A stretch of 64,000 nt of DNA. It comes from DATCKG01 sp036562385. GTDB lineage: Bacteria > Bacillota > Sulfobacillia > Symbiobacteriales > Symbiobacteriaceae. The notes beneath the pieces were generated by a model. It ran no database searches and was not told the origin of the DNA. It worked only from the letters and a program-made list of their open reading frames with translations. Within the stretch, counting starts at the first letter, position 1. Each line of letters starts with the position of its first letter. The DNA lies in assembly GCA_036562385.1 (NCBI GenBank), contig DATCKG010000048.1, positions 22,324-86,323 on the forward strand. The letters run 5' to 3'. This document shows positions 49,310 to 57,797 of this stretch, one piece after another. The translations under genes were made by a program, and so were the position numbers.

Positions 49310-49666
49310 ATGGAGACGTTCAGCCGGTCCTTGGACTGGGTGGCCGCCCTGTTTACCTGGAGGAGGGAAAAACGCCCCTCTGAGCAGGACCTGATGCAGC
49401 AGACCCTGCAGCGGATCCGCACGGCAGAACTGCAAATGCAGCAGGCCACGTCGCTGGAGGAACTGGACATCGCCCGCACCGCGCTGCAGTCCGCCCAGGC
49501 CGAGCTGCAGCAGCTCATCCGCGCCGCCAAGCGGGAGCGGGGCATCACCCTTCGCCCCATTGCCGAAACCGAAGAGTTGCACCGGAACCTGAGAGACTAC
49601 CTCCGCCACCGTACGGACACGCTCCGCTTGCCGCCGCGGAAGCGAAGCGGCACGGGCCGCCTGTAA
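49310..49666 (+). CDS. hypothetical helical protein
   Basis: The 118-residue protein is predominantly helical: an aromatic start (SLDWVAALFTWRREK), then a heptad-rich glutamine/glutamate segment (ELQMQQATSLEELDIARTAL) suggesting a coiled coil, and a basic tail (RLPPRKRSGTGRL). No family is recognised. The ATG at 49310 has GGAGG 10 nt upstream. It lies between the nagR leader and the ROK gene, convergent with the latter. A role is not inferable. Confidence 0.6.
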   Translation: METFSRSLDWVAALFTWRREKRPSEQDLMQQTLQRIRTAELQMQQATSLEELDIARTALQSAQAELQQLIRAAKRERGITLRPIAETEELHRNLRDYLRHRTDTLRLPPRKRSGTGRL

Positions 49667-49681
49667 GCCGCCGGGTTCCGC

Positions 49682-50689
49682 CTAGTGCGAAGCTGAGGTC
49701 GGCTCCGCCGGGGGTCGCTGCACAGGCGGCCTCGCTTTGCTCCGGCCCTGGTTCCTTTCCATTTCCAGCATCGCCAGCCGGGCCGCCCCGATCACCCCGG
49801 CCCGGGGGCCGCAGTGGGCTTTCCGGAGCCGCACGGTGAGCGAGCGGGCCCGGCTCTCCTGCCTGACCGCCTCCGCCAGCCGCTCCCACCAGTACCCCAG
49901 CCGGATGATGCCGCCACCAATCACCGTCACCTGCGGATCAAAGACGTTCTGCAAGCTAATGAGGAGCAGCGCCAGGTCGGAGGCAAACCGATCCACCGCT
50001 CGCCGGGCCGCCTCCCGGCGGGGCGACGGCCCCCGCTGGGCCGTCGACAGCACGTCCCGGATTCCCCGGAAGGGCTCCATCGGTACCTTTTCCCGCTCCA
50101 GGAGAAGGTTCGCCTGCCGGGTCAGGGCCTTGGCCGAGACATACTGTTCGGCACAGCCTGTCCCTCCGCATGGGCAAGGCAGGCCGTGCGGATACAGCGG
50201 GATGTGACCCACTTCGCCGGCTCCCCACCGGGCGCCCCGCCACAGCCGTCCACCGACCACCAGGGCGCCGCCCACCCCGGTGCCGATGGTGAGCATCAGA
50301 TAATTGGACATGCCCCTGGCGGAGCCGATCCACCCCTCCGCCAGGGCCGCCGCGTTGACATCGTTGTCCACCACCACCGGAAGTTCCAACCGCCGGGCCA
50401 GTTCCGGCCCCAGTTCCAGGCCCGTCCAGCCTGGCAGGTTGGAACTGGCAAAGACCACGGTTCCCTGCCGGTGGTCGATCCGTCCGGCCGACCCGACGCC
50501 GCAGGCCACCACCGGGGCGCTGGCCTGCCGCAGCAGGAAGCCGGCCACTTCCTCCACGCGACGGATCACCGCTGTTGCCCCTTCATGGGCCAGGGTCGGC
50601 CTCTCCCGGTAGGCCACAACGGTCCCCTGCCGATCCACCAGGGCGGCCTTGATCCCTGTACCGCCGATGTCGATGCCCAGAAAGAGCAC
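49682..50689 (-). CDS. ROK family sugar kinase/regulator-like kinase
   Basis: The 335-residue protein has the ROK kinase hallmarks GIDIGGTGIKAALVD, VDNDVNAAALAEGWIG, LTIGTGVGGALVV and the zinc motif CPCGGTGCAEQY. No N-terminal helix-turn-helix is present, so it is a kinase (glucokinase or ManNAc/GlcNAc kinase type) rather than a NagC-type regulator. It is the second ROK protein of the window. The GTG start has AAGGAGGTG upstream. It lies next to the NagR-regulated genes, so an amino-sugar substrate is plausible; its promoter region contains DnaA boxes about 190 bp upstream. Confidence 0.88.
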   Translation of the reverse strand: MLFLGIDIGGTGIKAALVDRQGTVVAYRERPTLAHEGATAVIRRVEEVAGFLLRQASAPVVACGVGSAGRIDHRQGTVVFASSNLPGWTGLELGPELARRLELPVVVDNDVNAAALAEGWIGSARGMSNYLMLTIGTGVGGALVVGGRLWRGARWGAGEVGHIPLYPHGLPCPCGGTGCAEQYVSAKALTRQANLLLEREKVPMEPFRGIRDVLSTAQRGPSPRREAARRAVDRFASDLALLLISLQNVFDPQVTVIGGGIIRLGYWWERLAEAVRQESRARSLTVRLRKAHCGPRAGVIGAARLAMLEMERNQGRSKARPPVQRPPAEPTSASH

Positions 50690-50877
50690 AGCCGGTCACC
50701 TCCTTCTCCCTTTTTCCGCCGGCCGGGACCGGATCCTTTCGTCCAGTGTGCCCAAAAGCCGCAAGCTTCCCAGCGGCTGGGCTTTCCGCTGCAGATTCCC
50801 AGTTCTGGGATCCTGGCGACCGGCGCGCAGGGCTCCGCTTCCGACAGGGACGGGCCTTCGCCGGCAAATCCACACAA

Positions 50878-50961
50878 TTATCCACAGCCTCCACAGGTTA
50901 TACACAGGTTTTGGGGAGATACCAACAGCTTCGTCCCCAGTCTCTCAACAGGTTACCCACA
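50878..50961. other. cluster of DnaA boxes outside oriC
   Basis: TTATCCACA (50878-50886) and TTATACACA (50898-50906) are exact matches to the DnaA box TTATNCACA, 20 bp apart, and TTACCCACA (50953-50961) differs by one base. All are on the plus strand. No dnaA, dnaN, recF or AT-rich unwinding region is in the vicinity, so this is not a replication origin by its neighbours. Confidence 0.75.
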
Positions 50962-51762
50962 GGCACGGATCCGCCAGCTTCCAGCGGGAACCCAGAGGGT
51001 GCGGTGGTAGACCGGCCGGAAGCCCAGCTTGTCCACACAGAGACGCTCCACCGGGGAACCCACCTCGGTCTGCAGGATAGCCCGGTGGCACCCCTGTTCG
51101 GCAGCCCAGCGGAGCCGGTACAGGATGGTGGTCCGTTCCACGCCGCGCCGCTGGTACTCCGGCAGCACCGCGCCGCAGTACAGCGACGCCAGGGCGCCTT
51201 GCATCCAGACCAGCCCCGTGCCTACGGGCTGACCGTCCACCCTGGCCAGGCAAAGCAGGGACCGGCATCCCTCCCCCGGATTGGCCCACAGGGAAGCCCA
51301 AGCCCGGCTGATGCGGAGCGCCCGGTCCGGAGCCGCGCCGTAGGCCGCAGCCAGGGTCCGGATCCAGTGGCCGAGTTCGGCGGGCCCCACCGGATCCACG
51401 GCTACTCCCGGCGCCGGATCGACGCCGGTCACAGGCAGGTCCCGCTCCAGGACCACCTGATGCACCGCCGGATGCCAGCCCCGGTCCAGGAGGACGGCCG
51501 AAAGTGCGGGCACGTCACCCGCATCCGGGGACAGAAACAGAGCCGGGGGATGCCCGTTGGCCGCCAGCAGGGCCCCGCTGGCCTCCAGAAAAAAGGGCAG
51601 CCGGTCCGCGTGGCAGTCGCGGGGCAGCCCGAAGTTGAGAAAGGCCCCGGGCATCCGGGAAGTGGTCAGCACAATGCCCCCTTCCAGCCGCGTCACCCGT
51701 CCGCGACCCACCGCTGCCATGCAGGCCAGCCAGTGATTTTCATAGGTGCGGCAGGGTTCCAT
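50953..51762 (-). CDS. GNAT family acetyltransferase
   Basis: The 269-residue protein is two GNAT-like halves; the C-terminal half has the acetyl-CoA site (GAVLPEYQRRGVERTTI) followed by AILQTEVGSPVERLCVDKLGFRPVYHR, which is the acetyltransferase pattern. The N-terminal half (about 1-120) resembles a degenerate partner domain. The ATG at 51762 follows GGGGGAGGAG. It has no evident operon partner. Substrate is unknown. Confidence 0.82.
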   Translation of the reverse strand: MEPCRTYENHWLACMAAVGRGRVTRLEGGIVLTTSRMPGAFLNFGLPRDCHADRLPFFLEASGALLAANGHPPALFLSPDAGDVPALSAVLLDRGWHPAVHQVVLERDLPVTGVDPAPGVAVDPVGPAELGHWIRTLAAAYGAAPDRALRISRAWASLWANPGEGCRSLLCLARVDGQPVGTGLVWMQGALASLYCGAVLPEYQRRGVERTTILYRLRWAAEQGCHRAILQTEVGSPVERLCVDKLGFRPVYHRTLWVPAGSWRIRACG

Positions 51763-51784
51763 GATCTCCTCCCCCTGCAAACGC

Positions 51785-51841
51785 GCGCGGGCCCGGCCCC
51801 AACCGGGCCGCGCCAAGGGCCGGGATTGCCCATCCCGGCCC
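51785..51841. terminator. two tandem GC-rich hairpins between GNAT and ABC genes
   Basis: A GCGCGGG-CCCGG/CCGGG-CCGCGC stem (about 51785-51812) is followed by GGGCCGGGAT/ATCCCGGCCC (51817-51826 and 51832-51841). Neither has a clear T-run on the minus strand, so termination is uncertain. Confidence 0.4.
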
Positions 51842-51860
51842 CTTGTCTTGTATCCCTACC

Positions 51861-52796
51861 CTACACCGCGTGGCACGCGACTGCATGCCCCGGGCTCAAC
51901 TCAGCCAGCACGGGCCGCTCCTGGCGGCACCGCTGCCCGGCCACCGGGCAGTAGGCCGCCCACGGGCAGCCCCGGATCTCCCGTCCGGCCCGGTCTTCCT
52001 CCGGCGGCACCGACGGAGCCGGATCGAGCCCCAGGAAGAACCGGCTGTACGGATGTTTCGCCTCGCCGAAAATCCGGTCCACGGGACCGATCTCGTACAA
52101 CCGGCCCTCGTGCATCACGGCCACCCGGTGGGCCATCCGCCGGATGACCAGAAACTCCTGGGAAATCACCAGGTAGCTCATGTTTGACTCCCGCTGCACC
52201 CGCTGGAAAAGGCGGATCAGCACATCCTTGAGCCGGGGATCCACCCCGGCGACCGGCTCGTCGGCAGCCACCAGCACCGGCCTGGTGAGCAGTGCCCGGG
52301 CGATGGCCACCCGCTGCTGCTCACCCCCCGACATCTCCAAGGGCGTCCGGTCCAGAAATTCAGGGGGAAGTTCCACCCGCTCCAGGGCGACGGCCAGGCG
52401 GTCGTCGGAGACCGGCATACCCTGTCGGCGAAGCAGTTCGCTGAATTGGCGCCGCACGGTCTGTTCCAGGTCCAGGCTGTCCCGGGCATCCTGCCGGATC
52501 AGTCCGAGGCGGCGCTGCAGCCGCCGGCGCTCATCGCCCCGGATGTTGGTCACGTCTCGTCCCTCAATCAACAACCGCCCCCGGTCGAGGGGCCGCCTCA
52601 GTGTCACCGCCTCCGCGAGGGTGCTCTTGCCGGCACCGCCCCCGCCGATAATGCCCAGGGTCTCCCCCCGGCGCAGCGAGAGGCTGACGCCGTCCACCGC
52701 CCGCACCGGCTTGGCTCCCCAGAGGCCCAGGGGCCCGGTCGGATCCGTATGTCTGAGCACAACCGCATCCCGCAGTTCCAGCAGCAGATTCTCCAC
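51861..52796 (-). CDS. oligopeptide-type ABC ATPase (OppF/DppF), orphan
   Basis: The 311-residue ATPase has Walker A GGGGAGKST, the signature MSGGEQQRVAIAR, Walker B LVAADEPVAG, and the C-terminal oligopeptide-specific extension (RFFLGLDPAP..., CPWAAYCPVAGQRC with paired cysteines). This is the OppF/DppF type. No permease or binding protein lies nearby, so it either serves a transporter encoded elsewhere or is a relic. GTG at 52796 follows GGGAGG at 7 nt. Confidence 0.85.
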   Translation of the reverse strand: MENLLLELRDAVVLRHTDPTGPLGLWGAKPVRAVDGVSLSLRRGETLGIIGGGGAGKSTLAEAVTLRRPLDRGRLLIEGRDVTNIRGDERRRLQRRLGLIRQDARDSLDLEQTVRRQFSELLRRQGMPVSDDRLAVALERVELPPEFLDRTPLEMSGGEQQRVAIARALLTRPVLVAADEPVAGVDPRLKDVLIRLFQRVQRESNMSYLVISQEFLVIRRMAHRVAVMHEGRLYEIGPVDRIFGEAKHPYSRFFLGLDPAPSVPPEEDRAGREIRGCPWAAYCPVAGQRCRQERPVLAELSPGHAVACHAV

Positions 52797-52880
52797 GGAA
52801 GGGCCTCCCACCTGATGCTGTGTAGTTGCTACGGGCTTCGTTTTGAGGAAGTTAGATTCCTGCCCCCAAATGGTCCAGGG

Positions 52881-54002
52881 TTAAAGATAACGGAAGGGAT
52901 TCTCGACAGCCTGGTATTCCACCACGTCCGCTTCCAGTCCCTTCTCAGCCAACCGCTGCCGGAGGTAGGCCGCCAGGGGGCGCACCACGATCCGTTCCGA
53001 GGAGTAGTGGCCGATATCGATGACGCCCAGGCCCGCGTCCGCGGCATCCCTGGCGTCGTGGTACTTCACGTCCCCGGTGACCAGCACGTCGGCGCCCCGG
53101 CGGGCCGCCGTCTGCACCAGGCTCCCCCCGGCGCCGGCGCCCACGGCCACGGTAGCCACCGTCCGGTGGGGATCGCCCACCACCGCCACGTGGGCAAGCC
53201 CCAGTTCCTGCTTGAGCCGCTCAGCCAAGGCGCCCAGGGTCGTGGGCGTCTCCAGCTTCCCGATCCGCCCGTGGCCCCGGACTTTCCCCGGATTGGCCAG
53301 GGGATAGAGGTCGTAAGCCACCTCCTCGTAAGGATGGGCGGCAATCATCGCCTTCACCACCGCCGAGACCCGTCGCTGGGGGACGATGGTCTCCAGCCGG
53401 TACTCGTCGGCATACTCCAGGCGGCCCTGCTGACCCAGAAAGGGATTGGTTCCCTCCAGGGGCAGGAAGGTACCGGTTCCGGGAGCCTGGAAGGTGCAGT
53501 GGCTGTAGTTGCCGATGTGGCCCGCACCCGCCTCCGCCATGGCCTGGCGGACCGCATCCTCATACCCCCGGGGCACGAAGACCACGAGCTTGAAGTATCG
53601 TTCCTCGCCGGCCGGCTCCAGCACCTCCCAGTCCTTCAGGCCCACGAGCTGAGCCAGGGTGTCATTGGTGCCGCCGGGGGCCTGGTCCAGATTGGTATGG
53701 GCAGCATAGACGCCGATGCCGGCCTTGATGAGTCGCTCGAGCCGGGCGCCGGCGGGAGTGTCCAACCGAATGGCCTTCAGCGGACGGAACAGGGGCGGAT
53801 GGTGGACCACCACCAGGGAAGCACCGAGCCGCACGGCCTCCTCCACCACGCCGTCGGTCAGTTCCAGGGCGACCAGCAGCCGCTGCACCGGACGGCCGGG
53901 GTCACCCACCTGCAGGCCCACGTTGTCCCAGGACTCCGCCCACTCAGGAGGCGCCAGTTCCTCCAGCAGGGCGGTGATCGTTCCGATGGTCACCTTCGAC
54001 AT
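52881..54002 (-). CDS. Nif3-like dinuclear metal-centre protein (YqfO type)
   Basis: The 373-residue protein has the Nif3 halves at each end (WDNVGLQVGDP..VVHHPPLF and AVENPFRYL) with the metal-binding HH in LVVVHHPPLF, AHTNLD, and a distal HYSSERI. Between them is the PII-like insert (about 130-240, LVVFVPRGYEDAVRQAM) seen in Firmicute YqfO. It forms hexamers; function in GTP cyclohydrolase-like chemistry is debated. Its N-terminal end overlaps trmK by 59 bp, the conserved Bacillus yqfN-yqfO arrangement. Confidence 0.92.
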   Translation of the reverse strand: MSKVTIGTITALLEELAPPEWAESWDNVGLQVGDPGRPVQRLLVALELTDGVVEEAVRLGASLVVVHHPPLFRPLKAIRLDTPAGARLERLIKAGIGVYAAHTNLDQAPGGTNDTLAQLVGLKDWEVLEPAGEERYFKLVVFVPRGYEDAVRQAMAEAGAGHIGNYSHCTFQAPGTGTFLPLEGTNPFLGQQGRLEYADEYRLETIVPQRRVSAVVKAMIAAHPYEEVAYDLYPLANPGKVRGHGRIGKLETPTTLGALAERLKQELGLAHVAVVGDPHRTVATVAVGAGAGGSLVQTAARRGADVLVTGDVKYHDARDAADAGLGVIDIGHYSSERIVVRPLAAYLRQRLAEKGLEADVVEYQAVENPFRYL

Positions 54003-54687
54003 CGGTCAGTACCTCCTCCAGCTGTTGGATCCGCCTTTGCAGCAGCGCCGCCCGGGCCTGTCCCGCAGGCCCCCGGGCCTGCCGGGCGCCGGCCAAGGCC
54101 CGGCGGGATTGATCCAGCAGCCGCATGACGTACGGCACCAGCAGGGGATCGCCGTCCCGCCTGAGACAAGGCCCTACCAGCAGTTCCCCTTCCGTAAGGT
54201 GCATCTCACCGGGCTCCGCTGCCAGGATGACGTAGATGTGCCGGCCCTCCGCGACCAGCCGCTCAGCCACCAGGCGCCAGCCATGGGACGCCAGCCATTG
54301 CCGGACGGTCTCCCCCGTGCCCATAGGCTGCAGCACCAGGCGCCTGACGCCGGCCAACCGCCCTGTGGCGGCGGCCTCGTCCAGAATGGAAGCCACCAGG
54401 TCATCGCCCATGCCGGCGATCACCACCGTGGCTGCCTCTCCCGGCTGCAGGACCGACAGGCCTGGCCCCAGGCGCAGGTCGATGCGGTCTCCCAGCCCCT
54501 CCGCCGCCACAGTGCGACGGGCCGCCTCCAGGGGCCCCGGAGAGATGTCCGAGGCAACGGCCCGGGGAATCCGCTCCGCCTGCACCAGATAGACCGGCAG
54601 ATACCCGTGGTCCGTGCCGATGTCCGCCACCGGCAGCCCGGGGAGCACCAGGTCCGCCACCGCGGCCAAGCGGGGTGACAGGGTCAC
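53944..54687 (-). CDS. trmK: tRNA (adenine(22)-N1)-methyltransferase
   Basis: The 247-residue methyltransferase has the TrmK pattern: SPRLAAVADLVLPGLPVADIGTDHGYLPVYLV (SAM-binding glycine loop replaced by IGTDHGYLP), AVASDISPGPLEAA, VVIAGMGDD, LVLQPMGTGETVRQWL. It methylates A22 in the D-loop of tRNA(Ser/Tyr). I use GTG at 54687 (VTLSPRL), with GGGGGAGAG upstream, since homologues start just before LS-RL. It overlaps the Nif3-like gene, as in Bacillus. Confidence 0.9.
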   Translation of the reverse strand: MTLSPRLAAVADLVLPGLPVADIGTDHGYLPVYLVQAERIPRAVASDISPGPLEAARRTVAAEGLGDRIDLRLGPGLSVLQPGEAATVVIAGMGDDLVASILDEAAATGRLAGVRRLVLQPMGTGETVRQWLASHGWRLVAERLVAEGRHIYVILAAEPGEMHLTEGELLVGPCLRRDGDPLLVPYVMRLLDQSRRALAGARQARGPAGQARAALLQRRIQQLEEVLTDVEGDHRNDHRPAGGTGAS

Positions 54688-54726
54688 CACGACGGCTCTC
54701 CCCCCGTTTCGGAACATACCGGCTCC

Positions 54727-54732
54727 ATTATA
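54727..54732 (-). promoter_or_regulatory. TATAAT -10 element upstream of trmK
   Basis: TATAAT, an exact -10, lies 40 bp before the trmK start. No good -35 is seen at the right spacing. Confidence 0.35.
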
Positions 54733-54743
54733 CCCGAAGAACT

Positions 54744-55649
54744 CTAAAAGTTCGGCATCTCCTCCCCGGAGAGGACCCGCTGCTGCACCGCTACCACCGT
54801 CTCCGGACGAATCCGGTTCCGGAGCAGATCGCCCAGGGCGCTGTCCTCCCCGCGGATGAGCAGCACGGCCTCGGTATCTGCCCCGCTGCCGGTCTCTGTC
54901 CGCCGCAGCGGCACGATCCGCAGGGGCTCCGGAGTTGCCGGCGCGCTGCCGTCCCAGATGGCGGCATCGATCTCGCCGGCCAGCAGTTTCGGGATCGCCT
55001 GGGCATAGGAAATCGACACCAACCGGACCGACTTGCCCCGGCACTCTTCCAACGTAAGCTGCACATGGTCATGAGAGGTGGGGTCCACTCCCACCCGCAT
55101 GCCGTCGGTGATGCCCTCGATGCCCTCGCCCCGGACCAGCAGCACGTGATGGCCCACGTACGACCCGGGGCCCAGGGACAGCGCCACCGCCAGGTCCCGC
55201 ATGGGGGCCTCCCGCTCATACGCCAACCGGGAGACCACCGCAAAGTCACATCGGCCCGTACGCAGGAAGCCGATGCGATTCCGGCCGCCCCGCATCTGGG
55301 CCAGGACCAGCGGCAGCCCGGCCTGCTCAAAGGCCCGGGTAAGCCCGGTGGCCAACCCCACCAAACGAACCGAATAGGCCACCGGCATGACGCCGATGAC
55401 CGTGGAAAGCCCTGCCAGGGCCAACAGTTTGTCGTAATCCAGCCGGCGGATGTAGGTACCGAGCCTGCCCCGGTGCTCCAGCTCCACAGCTCCTTCGGCG
55501 GTCAGCACCCTCAGGGCCGACTGAATGGTGCCGCGTCCGGTGCCGAACTCGGCGGCCAGGTCCCCCACCGGCGCCAGCCGGTCCCCCACACTCTGGGCCG
55601 CCAGCCGGCGCGCCAGGGCCGCCGCCACCGAGCCGTAGCGATGCAGCAA
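54744..55649 (-). CDS. YhfZ-family HTH regulator with solute-binding-like domain
   Basis: The 301-residue protein joins a winged helix at the N-terminus (GDRLAPVGDLAAEFGTGRGTIQSALRVLTAEGAV) to a periplasmic-binding-protein-like C-terminal domain (VIGVMPVAYSVRLVGLATGL, ISYAQAIPKLLAGEIDAAIWDGSAP). This arrangement is that of YhfZ, a regulator of unknown ligand. It has no obvious neighbour target: divergent or flanking genes are trmK and a phosphoesterase. The start is ATG/GTG at 55649 after a GGAGGGAGGG site. Confidence 0.8.
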   Translation of the reverse strand: MLHRYGSVAAALARRLAAQSVGDRLAPVGDLAAEFGTGRGTIQSALRVLTAEGAVELEHRGRLGTYIRRLDYDKLLALAGLSTVIGVMPVAYSVRLVGLATGLTRAFEQAGLPLVLAQMRGGRNRIGFLRTGRCDFAVVSRLAYEREAPMRDLAVALSLGPGSYVGHHVLLVRGEGIEGITDGMRVGVDPTSHDHVQLTLEECRGKSVRLVSISYAQAIPKLLAGEIDAAIWDGSAPATPEPLRIVPLRRTETGSGADTEAVLLIRGEDSALGDLLRNRIRPETVVAVQQRVLSGEEMPNF

Positions 55650-55776
55650 CCGAACCCCCTCCCTCCGGCCAGAAGCAGTACCTTAACCAATAATTAGTTT
55701 ACCAAACCGCGGTGGTCCCGACATGATCCCCCCGGACAGCATGCCAGACCCCACGGGTGACCAGCGGCGCTACCTC

Positions 55777-56805
55777 TCACCTGAGCCAGACGGTCCACTC
55801 CGCCCCGGGAACCCATGTGCGGTTGGAAAACTCCCGTCCGCGCACCACGACACGGTCCGGGTACACCTGAATGTAAAGCCCCTGGCTGGGATCGGACACC
55901 GAAGCCCCCTCCTTCCGGCTCTTGCCCACCGAACCGTTCTGGAACCAATGGAACGCGCTGTCCTGCACATACCGTCCCGGCGTCTCCAGGTGAATGTGGT
56001 TGTGGCCGGAAAAGACGATGACGTTGGGGTAGGGCGCCAGAATCGACCGGAACTCCCGGGCCCGCATCAGTTCATGGGAGTAGCCGTTCCGGTCCGGAGG
56101 CGGCAGGGGCTGATGGACGAAGACCAAGGCTAGCCGCCCGTCGGCGTGGGGCTTCATGACCTCCCGCAGCCACTGCATTTGCTCGTCGGTATACCAGGCC
56201 CCCTCCCCTACCCAGGGAACCTCCTGCATGTACACCTCCTGTGAGAGCATGATCAGGTGCACGTCGCCGATCCACACGTCGTGGTACGGGCGGTCCGGAT
56301 ACCCCATGAAGCGGATGAACCGCTCCCGGGCCTGGGCATCGGTCTTGCCGTTGGGCATGGTATCGGACGACCAGGTGCCGTCGGGTCCGTACCAGACGTC
56401 GTAGTACTCATGGTTGCCCATCAAGCCGTAGAGCGGCGGCAGCCGGTACCGGGAAAGAATCTCCCGGAGTTTCTGGTAGTCCCGCTCCCGGCCGCCGTCC
56501 ACCAGGTCGCCGCCCAGTACGATGGCGTCCGGCACCGGATCAAAACTTACGATGTCCTGTAAGGCTGCATGCAGCTTGTCCGCAATGCCCTGATGGTCGG
56601 CGTTGATGTGAAGGTCGCTCAGGAGAAACAAAGAAACCTGCAGCCCGTCGTCATGGGGGACGGGAACCTTTTCCGGCGGCGTCCAGATGTGGGCCTGGGC
56701 AAAGGGGATGTGGACATGTTGCAGAACGAATCCGCTCCCTGTATTGCACGCCGCAACGACAAAGAGCGCCAACAGGCTGCCAACAAGGCGGAGTGCCTTC
56801 CGCAA
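55777..56805 (-). CDS. exported calcineurin-like metallophosphoesterase (lipoprotein)
   Basis: The signal peptide (RLVGSLLALFVVAAC) ends in a lipobox cysteine. The catalytic domain has all metallophosphatase motifs: LLSDLHINADH (D-x-H), VLGGDLVDGGRERD, LMGNHEYY, VFVHQPL, and FSGHNHIH. The C-terminal part includes a beta-rich tail (WVPGAEWTVWLR). The TTG start at 56805 follows GGGAGGTGG at 8 nt. It probably hydrolyses an extracellular phosphate ester; substrate unknown. Confidence 0.9.
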   Translation of the reverse strand: MRKALRLVGSLLALFVVAACNTGSGFVLQHVHIPFAQAHIWTPPEKVPVPHDDGLQVSLFLLSDLHINADHQGIADKLHAALQDIVSFDPVPDAIVLGGDLVDGGRERDYQKLREILSRYRLPPLYGLMGNHEYYDVWYGPDGTWSSDTMPNGKTDAQARERFIRFMGYPDRPYHDVWIGDVHLIMLSQEVYMQEVPWVGEGAWYTDEQMQWLREVMKPHADGRLALVFVHQPLPPPDRNGYSHELMRAREFRSILAPYPNVIVFSGHNHIHLETPGRYVQDSAFHWFQNGSVGKSRKEGASVSDPSQGLYIQVYPDRVVVRGREFSNRTWVPGAEWTVWLR

Positions 56806-56948
56806 TCGGTTGCCACCTCCCTTGGAAAAGCCTGGTCTGTCCTATTCTGCACACCCGGTGACGCTTTCAAGCAGCGTGCACGTACTGCTCCGCTGCCCCT
56901 TTACCCATCATGACGGAGATCCGCCGCCTATCCGGACAGAGGCGCGCC

Positions 56949-57002
56949 AAAAAAGGAAAAGGGGAGCTGTCCACGAGCCGATGGTCCGGCCAGGACAGCT
57001 CC
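56949..57002 (-). terminator. intrinsic terminator of second nitroreductase gene
   Basis: GGAGCTGTCC (56963-56972) pairs with GGACAGCTCC (56993-57002); on the minus strand the stem is followed by CCTTTTCCTTTTTTGG. Confidence 0.85.
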
Positions 57003-57010
57003 ACCCGGTC

Positions 57011-57634
57011 TCATCCGTGGTAGGTGAGAACCTGCTCCAGGGCCAGACGGTGGCGGGGGCGGCCCTCCTCTGCGGGGCGGCCGATGGGCACCATGAACGC
57101 GACCCGGACATGCTCCGGCAGGTTCAGAATCTGCCGGGCCTTGACATGGTCGAAGCCCAGCATCGGCACCGTTCCGTAACCCATGGCCCGGGCGGCCAGC
57201 AACAAAAAGCCCAGGGCAATGCTGGCGTCAATCATGCCCCACTGGATCCGTTCCTCCGGGGTCCTCCGCTCCAGGTCCGCCCGAATGGAGCGGATCCGCT
57301 TCTCCCGCTCTGCAGGCGGCAGGGAGGGATGGACCAGCTCGTCCAGACGGGCCAGGGTATCCTCCATGTCGATGGTAATGAGGATCACCGCCGGCGCCGA
57401 GCCCACCCATGGCTGGCCAAAGGCGGCCTCCTGCAACTGTTGCTTGAGCGTCGGATCGGTAACCACGTGAAACCGCCAGGGCTGCAGATTCCGGGCGCTG
57501 GGCGCCAGTGTGGTGAGGCGGATGATCTCCTCCAGGTCAGCACGGTCGATGGGGTCGGGTTGAAACGCCCGGATGGACCGCCGCGTCTCGATCGCTTCCT
57601 CCACGGACAGTGCGGCGCGGTGTTTCGGCTGCAA
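57011..57634 (-). CDS. nitroreductase family protein (second copy)
   Basis: A 207-residue flavoprotein with the FMN signature IETRRSIRAFQPDPI, APSARNLQPWRFHVV and the C-terminal VAFMVPIGRPAE. It differs enough from the copy at 16046-16699 to suggest a different substrate. TTG at 57634 follows AAAGGAGG at 9 nt. It is divergent from the thiamin-regulated operon, so it may share its upstream region but has its own terminator. Function unassigned. Confidence 0.85.
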   Translation of the reverse strand: MQPKHRAALSVEEAIETRRSIRAFQPDPIDRADLEEIIRLTTLAPSARNLQPWRFHVVTDPTLKQQLQEAAFGQPWVGSAPAVILITIDMEDTLARLDELVHPSLPPAEREKRIRSIRADLERRTPEERIQWGMIDASIALGFLLLAARAMGYGTVPMLGFDHVKARQILNLPEHVRVAFMVPIGRPAEEGRPRHRLALEQVLTYHG

Positions 57635-57749
57635 GGCCGGTCCTCCTTTCCGTTGAGTAGAAACTTGTCACATAAACAGTTTCGAGGCCCCCCGGGAATG
57701 ACCTCCCTTCCCGTACGCAGCGCTGGGTGCTCCGCTGGTGCCGGGCTGT

Positions 57750-57778
57750 TTGTGTTAGGAATCATTCTGTGATATAGT
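57750..57778 (+). promoter_or_regulatory. promoter of TPP-regulated operon
   Basis: TTGTGT (57750-57755) and TATAGT (57773-57778) are 17 bp apart, with an extended TG one base before the -10. The transcript would start about 13 bp before the riboswitch P1. Confidence 0.55.
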
Positions 57779-57797
57779 CAGTAGCAACAACAGAATC

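Noticed and set aside
50878..50961. Chromosomal replication origin
   Set aside because: The DnaA boxes are real, but there is no dnaA-dnaN neighbourhood or AT-rich unwinding region.
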